A stretch of 64,000 bases of DNA from Bemisia tabaci (taxonomy: Eukaryota > Arthropoda > Insecta > Hemiptera > Aleyrodidae), in NCBI RefSeq assembly GCF_918797505.1, contig NC_092795.1, positions 18,339,131-18,403,130 of the forward strand. Direction: 5' to 3'. The notes below the pieces were generated by a model. It worked only from the letters and a program-made list of their open reading frames with translations, was not told the origin of the DNA and did no database searches. Numbering within the stretch: position 1 is the first letter of the stretch; each line of letters opens with the position of its first letter. Positions 58,545 through 64,000 of this stretch are shown piece by piece. The position numbers were made by a program, and so were the translations under genes.

Positions 58545-58760
58545 CACAAAACGCCTTCACTCCGCGTCCAATAGATACTTTTCTTCGTGCAAGAGCTATT
58601 GCATCCGCACATTTTGAAGGAAATTTATCGAGGCGCAAGTGTCGCTAACGCACAAAACGCCTTCACTCCGTGTTCCAGAGGTATTTTTTTGCGTGCATGA
58701 GTTGTTGCATCCGCTTATATTGAAGGAACTTTATCAAGGCATAAGTGTCACTTCGCTGAT
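58545..58760 (+). repeat. Tandem duplication, two ~105-bp units
   Basis: ACAAAACGCCTTCACTCCG at 58546 and again at 58653 start two units sharing AATAGATAC/AGAGGTATT, GTGCAAGAGCTATTGCATCC / GTGCATGAGTTGTTGCATCC and TATTGAAGGAACTTTATCAAGG. The units are relatives of the arm of the element at 7.1-9.45 kb (AACGCCTTCAACTCCGTGC). Confidence 0.75.
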
Positions 58761-59520
58761 TTCCCACATTGGCTGAATTTTTCGTTTGCTTGTTAGTTGG
58801 TCTGAGGTGTACTAATTAGTTTCAAAAATACACTATCGCAGTCCATCAATATAAATGAACTTTTACCCGCAGTTTGGCACATCACATAATTATTTGACTA
58901 AAGGGTCAAAAAGATAAAATAAAAAATAAAAAAAAATAAGACACGCGCCTATAAGTATTAAAATTTCTCCAACACTGATGGTTTGATCAAGATCATGGCA
59001 TCATCATTCACCAATTTCCAAATCTCAGTGTATACGAATGAACCTATGTTTTCACTCCAAAATGTGGATACAAATCTTCTTAGAGTGAGAGACCCTTTCA
59101 TCAAGTGGGATTCCTAAAAAGGCGGAAGTGCTATCTTTCGGTCAAGAATGGCCGAAAGAAACTTCAATTCGTTGGTTGAATGGTTTTTGAATGACCATTC
59201 AAAACCTCTAAATTTGATCGCTTTTTATTTTAACGAACTTTTTTCTCGTCACATTTTAATTTTAGTCAAAAGCGAGTTTTCAAGCGAAATGAATTCACCG
59301 AAACTCAAGGAAAATTTGGTGTTTTATTTTTGAACATGTTTTTTACGTATTTTTTAATTTAGATTTTTGCATAAAAAACTTATGTGAATGAAGAGGTGAA
59401 TCGTCTTGTGTTGCAGGAGTGACCCTTATCATGGCTTAAAGCGTCAAATTTGTCTTCACTTAAACTTCCCAAGGAGCATTTTTCAAGGAAAAAATCGTGA
59501 TGTTTTGAAATTAAGTTGCG
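58761..59520. other. No recognisable gene or element
   Basis: AT-rich; frame 59148-59333 is unrecognised. Confidence 0.4.
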
Positions 59521-59850
59521 ATTTTTTTACGATTTTTTGGCGATGAAGTCGCTAGAATCACCAACATCTGAGCGATTATCCTCGATCTTGTCGCAATTTT
59601 ATTCTATAAAATCGAAAGTTTATCTCAATTAGGTATCTTGACTTTTTGCTCGATAATATTGCAATTAATCGCCGTCGGTAAAATCGCGATTTTATCGCAA
59701 TAAATCGCCGTCGGTAAAATCGCAATTTTCTTGCAAATTTATGCCATGAAATCGAAATTTATCGCAATTTTTTATCCGAGAATATTGCGATCAATCGACA
59801 TCGATAAAATCGCAATACACTCTCCAATCAAATTACAACTTATCGCGATC
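59521..59850. repeat. Degenerate AATCGC / GCGATT repeats
   Basis: Many variants of AAATCGCGATTTTATCGC and ATCGCCGTCGGTAAAATCGC within 330 bp (two clear copies at 59665-59720), probably a decayed short tandem repeat. Confidence 0.55.
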
Positions 59851-60228
59851 ACTATTACTTGGGTTGAAAGTAATCCCAAACAGAATCAATGGCTGCATGA
59901 TATTTGTCAAGAAATTTACAATGGAATAGACGTCTGAAAGTCTCAGAACTTTCTGGGACTTGATGATGACTTCACCAAAAACCGTATTCTAGACTGCATT
60001 TTTGGTGGATGAAATTGATGAGGCCAAAGAAAGCCACTCAAAGCACAAACGAGAAATGGAAGTGGAAAGAAAAACATCAGAAACTCAAGAATACGTTTGT
60101 ATGCAAAATAACCACTCCCTCCCCCTTTTTCCCAAGACTCACTCTACCCTTCAAGACGCGCGTCTCTCATTTTAAGAGTTTATTCTTAATTAAACATGCA
60201 ACTAACTTTTTGTCAAATTTTCTGTTCT

Positions 60229-60381
60229 CTAGAAGGAGCTTTGAAGACGGAAGAAGTTGGAGAGTGGAAGCAACCTGGCGGCGGCGGTGGCAGAAAGGAG
60301 AGAGCGAGGAAGCGGGGAGGGGGAGGAGACGATGACACAAAAGAAGGGACCGAGTTGAAACAAGGAAATCATGTTCCAGGT
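60229..60381 (-). CDS. Ambiguous candidate exon (minus strand), unrecognised
   Basis: After TTTCCAG (exon from 60381) one frame stays open for 50 codons to a stop at 60231-60229. An exon at 60585-60700 ends in phase 0, which would fit. However the block is low-complexity and GC-rich, and the plus strand is open too after TTCTGTTCTCTAG (60232), reading a Gly/Arg/Glu-rich segment. Composition alone could explain both. Confidence 0.18.
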   Translation of the reverse strand, partial: TWNMISLFQLGPFFCVIVSSPSPLPRSLLSATAAARLLPLSNFFRLQSSF

Positions 60382-60584
60382 CTGGAAAGTTTGCCATTTT
60401 CTTTGTATTTGATGAAATATTTAATTAATTCAGTTGTAACTTACCTAAAACATTTATCCTCCAGTCCTTTTCATCTCCGGCCCTTACTTATTCAAACCTT
60501 AATTTCCAGAAATATAAAAAAGGGGGAAAAAGCGTCAAAGCAAAGCTGGCATTAACTTCATCTTCTGTAAATGTGATTACTTAC

Positions 60585-60700
60585 CTTATTAAAAATGAAG
60601 TTCAACTTCATTCGTAACTTTTGTCCTCGGGTCGATTCAATTTTACGGCTACTCGTGCGCGACGTTGGATATAATTTTTCTTTTCCTGCTAGGGGCACTT
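60585..60700 (-). CDS. Candidate internal exon (minus strand), unrecognised
   Basis: An acceptor CATTGCAG (ending 60701) and an ideal donor AATAAG|GTAAGT (GT at 60584-60583) bracket 116 bases with an open frame: VPLAGKEKLYPTSRTSSRK then IESTRGQKLRMKLNF. It starts with two bases finishing a codon and ends in phase 0. The sequence is basic and not from a family I know. Upstream, 60701-60890 is also open on the same strand in another frame (KMNRETPVDKFFIRLIRI, then EIENWF). The insertion of the hAT element at 60893 just beyond may have disturbed this gene. Confidence 0.3.
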
Positions 60701-60892
60701 CTGCAATGGTCAGTCGCCTAAGGGAAAGACTGACCCTGCCCTGAACCAATTTTCAATTTCTTCCGGTTTTATTCTTATGAGTCGGATAAAAAATTTATCA
60801 ACCGGTGTTTCGCGGTTCATTTTAAATTCCTCTTTTAGTAATTGAGGGATACCACAAAAAGTACCATTTGGTCGTGAAAAACTCTCTCCAGT

Positions 60893-61758
60893 CAGGGCCG
60901 GATTAAGGGGGTGGCCACATGGGCCGCGGCCCATGGCGGCAAATCTAGGAGGCGGCAAATTTTATAAATGTAGGTATAAAAAAATCGGATTTAGAAAAAA
61001 AAATTACAAACGAGAAAAGGCTACAAAATCTCTCATTTCCTGAGAGTATAGTAATTTATAATTTTGTCGTCTTTCAGTGATACAAGAGACAGCACCTTTA
61101 ATTAGTCGAGTTAAGAGAGAAACCAAACACACAATTTAGCCTGGACCGGGACTTAGGGAGAAATGATGACGAGGACTTGAGATGAAAAGGAGAAGCCCTC
61201 GGCGCGGCAATCGGCATGTAATACATATTAGCGCCTACAAGACTGCACGAATACCTCACGCATTCCATCAAACACAGTGCGGTTATTGTGGTCAGCGTGA
61301 AACGGATAGCGCCTACAAGAATGCATGAATACTTCACGCATTGCGCCAAACACAGTGCGGTCAGCGTGAAACGCATGGCGCCTACAAGACTGCGTGAATA
61401 CTTCACGCATTGCGTCAAACACGGTGCGGTCGGCGCGGCGGCGGGAGTTAAAATCATTAAACCAAATTTTGTGTTTGTTCTCTCATAATTTTTTCGTTCA
61501 TTTCTTATGAATGGAAGGCCTTTTCCATTAGAGATAGGTTTACGAAACTTGATTTTCGCGCAAAGTTCCGTGACCTTTTGCTAGTAGTGTTGACAGGGCT
61601 TTCTCAAAAAATGTGTTCAACACGAGTAAACGCGTCTTATGCACCCCTCCCCCGCTGGTACGTTCACTTGATGTTTTTATTGATGTTTCAAAATAGATGA
61701 GAAGGGGGCGGCAAAATACAGGCGGCCCATGGGCGGCAAGTAAAAAAATCCGGCCCTG
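60893..61758. mobile_element. hAT-type element, 866 bp, non-autonomous, with 8-bp target duplication
   Basis: Left end CAGGGCCGGATTAAGGGGGT, right end AAAAAAATCCGGCCCTG. Near both ends GGCCCATGGCGGCAA and GGCGGCCCATGGGCGGCAA recur inverted. The flanking octamers are TCTCCAGT (60885-60892) and TCTCCAAT (61759-61766), seven of eight identical. No transposase frame is present. The interior carries three tandem copies of the GC-rich unit (61225-61447). CAGGGCCGG-type ends plus 8-bp duplications are typical of hAT. Confidence 0.87.
61225..61447 (+). repeat. Three tandem copies of the GCGCCTACAAGACTGCG unit
   Basis: Units begin at 61231, 61309 and 61378 (spacings 78 and 69). Each reads GCGCCTACAAGA, TGAATACTTCACGCATTGCG, AAACACAGTGCGGTCAGCG. 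Each contains the short palindrome GCGTGAATACTTCACGC or a variant. Short frames through them on both strands are repeat artefacts. Confidence 0.88.
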
Positions 61759-61912
61759 TCTCCAATGCTTCATTTCCTTCATCACAAAATCGCATTTCAA
61801 TGGCTGGACCTCACAGGCTTACCATTAGTATCTCAATATGCCTTCATACTCTATTGTGTTTGCACAGAGGAGTCTTTCTACAATCGACTATTCTACGATC
61901 GTGCATCGTTTT

Positions 61913-62035
61913 TTATAAATATCGCTTGTTGTCTGCTTCGCGAGAAGGCCTGCGAAAATAACTTTCAAGACTCAAAGAGACCAGTGCAGGATTAGATCCT
62001 TTTTGCATGACTTGCTCGAGAACATCAACTTCTTC
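61913..62035 (-). CDS. Candidate 3'-terminal coding exon, unrecognised protein
   Basis: A strong acceptor (TTTTATTACATTTTCCAG, AG at 62037-62036) opens a 40-codon frame ending in TAA: EEVDVLEQVMQKGSNPALVS, then LSLESYFRRPSREADNKRYL. Composition, the good acceptor and an in-frame stop make this the best candidate exon after LYRM4. It starts in phase 0. The C-terminal tail is basic and hydrophilic. I do not recognise the family. The exon at 62782-62925 could precede it. Confidence 0.45.
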   Translation of the reverse strand, partial: EEVDVLEQVMQKGSNPALVSLSLESYFRRPSREADNKRYL

Positions 62036-62781
62036 CTGGAAAATGTAATAAAATAATTTGAATAACAAGAATGCACACATAAGAAACCTTTTTCAAAGAG
62101 AAAAACTTAAATTATATAGAGAAATTTATTTGTTTTTCCTTGACTACCCGATATTAGTGCTCCGATCAAGAAAAATTCAAACCTTAAAACCAGACAACTT
62201 TTTAAATTGATTTTTTTTTAGTTCGGTCCTCTCCCCTTCTTGCAGTGAGAAATTGTCAAGGCTCAAGGTAGCAGAAATCGATTTAATCCGAAGCACAGGA
62301 CAATAAGGGCATGCAATCATTGTCGTATTGGTTGCATACCCATTTCTTTGAAGGACATTTACCTTTTATCAAAGACTGATGGCTCTTGGCCGTAGAATAT
62401 TGAAACAGATCTATCTTATCAAAGTGATCTTTTTTTCTGATTGGCGTTTGACGGATGAAACCTCAACGTGATTTGATCTTCTGACCAGAAATTAAAGTTT
62501 TTGGTTAAAGTGCCGGGAATGGTAATTTCTATCATTTTGCCCGGTGACTTCTCAAAGTGCGAGTGGATATTCTTTACATGCATATACTTTCGTGTGTGAT
62601 TCTTTAAAATAATTTCTCGGGCATTGAAGTGTCGTGATCGGGTATTGCGGGGAACGTGTCTAGTGAGTGCTCAGAGTATGTTTTCAAACTTCAAATCATT
62701 CGTGTGTATTCTCTTGCGACAATTATTTCCTAAAAAATGCCCAAATTTCTGCCCTGAATTTTGAAGAACATTCCTAAGTAC
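62036..62781 (-). other. Possible intron or intergenic sequence
   Basis: Lies between the two candidate minus-strand exons. AT-rich, with no repeats or coding-like segments except the possible extension of the upstream exon to 62671. Confidence 0.3.
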
Positions 62782-62925
62782 GTGGAGCAATTTTTCACTT
62801 CGATCCTTCATATTTAGTACAGTTTCAATCATGTACCAACGGACCATACTCTTGTCCACCATATCATGTTTCGGAAGGCTCAATAGGTCACCGAGTGAGC
62901 AAAGTTCTTTTTTCCGCTGGCGGAG
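62782..62925 (-). CDS. Candidate coding exon upstream of 61913-62035, unrecognised
   Basis: On the minus strand the frame reads RKKELCSLGDLLSLPKHDMV and then DKSMVRWYMIETVLNMKD, with protein-like character and open from an in-frame stop at 62937-62935. CAG at 62928-62926 could be the acceptor though its pyrimidine tract is poor. GT at 62781 (CCAC|GTACTT) would end it in phase 0 to match the next exon, but the donor is weak; the frame also continues open to 62671. Exon limits are therefore uncertain. Confidence 0.33.
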
Positions 62926-63948
62926 CTGAATGTTTCATCTGATATTGTTAAACGCAGCCCGAAGCTACGAGGTGTGGAAAATAGTTTGAGGTAATAACTA
63001 TAATTAGATAATTATACTGTTTACGTTGTAAAATAACAATAATAGCGTCCGGCCGGCCTCACTCTCTACCGCTCGATATACCTTTCACGGTTTCGTACCA
63101 TGAAATATGAACGAATAACGTTAAAACCACCCACTCAAATTTGAGTACCAGCGTTGCCCGATCAGGCAGAAATAACAAACATTTTATCGCAAAATGCGGG
63201 GTTTTTCGTTGTAATTCGACAACTCAGCTAGAACCACCTCAGTGTAAATGTTCCGAGCATATCTCACTGTCCAGATTTTATCGCTGGTAACCGCGAGTTT
63301 TGGACACTCTCCTACGCCCCTCCTGTATCGGACGAGGAACATCTATCTTAGCGTTTTATTTATTATTTTTCTTTTTACTCGTAAAGGGTGTGCACTTACC
63401 GACGAGGGGGAGGGGAGGGTGCCTTTTCGGGGCCAAATCTGCTGACTTATCAAACGATGTGCAAGCTCCGTGTTTTGAGGAGTGTTTATTTAATTTTTTA
63501 ATAACAGCCTTGTCGGCTCTTGGGTGTTTCTTGCCGCGGCGATGCTATGGGAGGTTAGCCTCGAGTCTCACCATGGGTAATGCCCACAAGTATGAAGCAT
63601 GCGCACATAGGGGCTGCGTGTCTCGAGAGGAAAGTAAATGACATCCACTATTGCCACATTTCGCAGGTTATTTTAATTGCACACAACAGGACGGTTGTAG
63701 CGATTCGTTTGAGAATTTCAGGAAATTTTCTCAGCGACCTGAGGCTAATAAGCTGATATTTTCGAACATCGCTGTACAACCGTTCGCTTTAGGACGGATA
63801 CTTTGTCCTCTGAAATTTTGCAACATGGTCTCCTTTCGAGAAATGCAGCCCACGGGATCAGGGCTGAATCTCGACGTTGGAGTTTGATGGCACTGATTTT
63901 GGAACACTCGTGCTAGTATGAGTTAATACATACTATGTTAAGATATTT
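62926..63948. other. Intergenic or upstream part of a minus-strand gene
   Basis: A perfect minus-strand donor, CGTCG|GTAAGT, lies at about 63399-63393, preceded by a GC-rich stretch, and could end a 5' non-coding or short coding exon. Plus-strand frames at 63248-63641 and 63651-63887 are unrecognised. Confidence 0.25.
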
Positions 63949-64000
63949 GGACTACATTTTGCAAATCGGAACTATAATTTCTGGCTCATCTTTAAAAACA
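63949..64000. mobile_element. MITE with GGACTACATTTTGC end, copy 2, cut by window edge
   Basis: GGACTACATTTTGCAAATCG then AACTATAATTTCTGGCTCA repeats the left end of 20276-20412 and, as there, follows ATTT. The rest lies outside the window. Confidence 0.75.

Noticed and set aside
60196..60555. Plus-strand Gly/Arg/Glu-rich frame as a real exon
   Set aside because: Has an acceptor-like TTCTGTTCTCTAG but is low-complexity, has only a weak donor, and competes with open minus-strand frames; kept only as an ambiguity in the minus-strand entry.
61098..61488. Repeated frames on both strands at 61.1-61.5 kb resembling an internally repetitive protein
   Set aside because: They follow the tandem GC-rich units inside a non-autonomous hAT-type element; open frames on both strands show it is not coding.
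1..64000. CRISPR array, bacterial operon, phage or integrated virus
   Set aside because: No regularly spaced direct repeats with unique spacers, no long prokaryotic-style genes, and no viral structural or polymerase genes; the only polymerase-like sequences are non-LTR retrotransposon fragments.

Overview
This window looks like a piece of a repeat-rich nuclear genome from an arthropod, most likely an insect. It is AT-rich, has no long open reading frame typical of a prokaryote, and contains one clearly spliced, conserved eukaryotic gene, the mitochondrial LYR-motif protein LYRM4/ISD11, with GT..AG introns. It is otherwise packed with short non-autonomous DNA transposons, non-LTR retrotransposon debris, foldback elements, a tRNA-derived SINE and homopolymer runs. 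I suspect a hemipteran such as a whitefly from the general look of the repeats, but this is an impression and not something the sequence proves.

Layout. 1-5.7 kb: decayed non-LTR reverse transcriptase pieces, one of them interrupted by a ~507-bp foldback element, plus two CpG-rich spots with candidate first or internal coding exons (3620-3654 and an acidic exon ending at 5698). 5.7-20 kb: a 2.3-kb element with ~400-bp inverted arms (7.1-9.45 kb), a cluster of hAT-type MITEs in a local duplication (10.0-10.6 kb), further MITEs, a tRNA-derived SINE (16.9-17.2 kb). 20-32 kb: more MITEs, an RT fragment carrying a poly-C expansion, a mariner relic with ~290-bp terminal inverted repeats and TA duplications (24.08-24.89 kb), and two hAT MITEs with perfect 8-bp target duplications (30.09 and 32.07 kb). 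32-46 kb: a 0.93-kb TIR element holding a perfect 76-bp palindrome, a second foldback copy, an array of ~300-bp repeats in both orientations (40.56-41.81 kb), and the largest RT remnant (236 codons, 44.68-45.39 kb). 46-60 kb: the quietest part, with a 52-base poly-T tract next to a reversed AATAAA, then LYRM4 (51.83-54.37 kb, plus strand, three coding exons). 60-64 kb: an 866-bp hAT-type element with an 8-bp duplication, several candidate coding exons on the minus strand (best supported: 61913-62035), and a TIR fragment cut by the window end.

The only gene I can name with confidence is LYRM4; its product works in mitochondria with the cysteine desulfurase NFS1 in iron-sulfur cluster assembly. 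The other candidate exons are unrecognised.

The most interesting repeat pattern is a GC-rich ~70-76 bp unit (GGCGCCTACAA...ACTTCACGCATTGCG). It occurs as a perfect spacerless palindrome, as a 32-bp-arm hairpin and as tandem monomers. Three of its four sites lie inside three different TIR-bounded elements.
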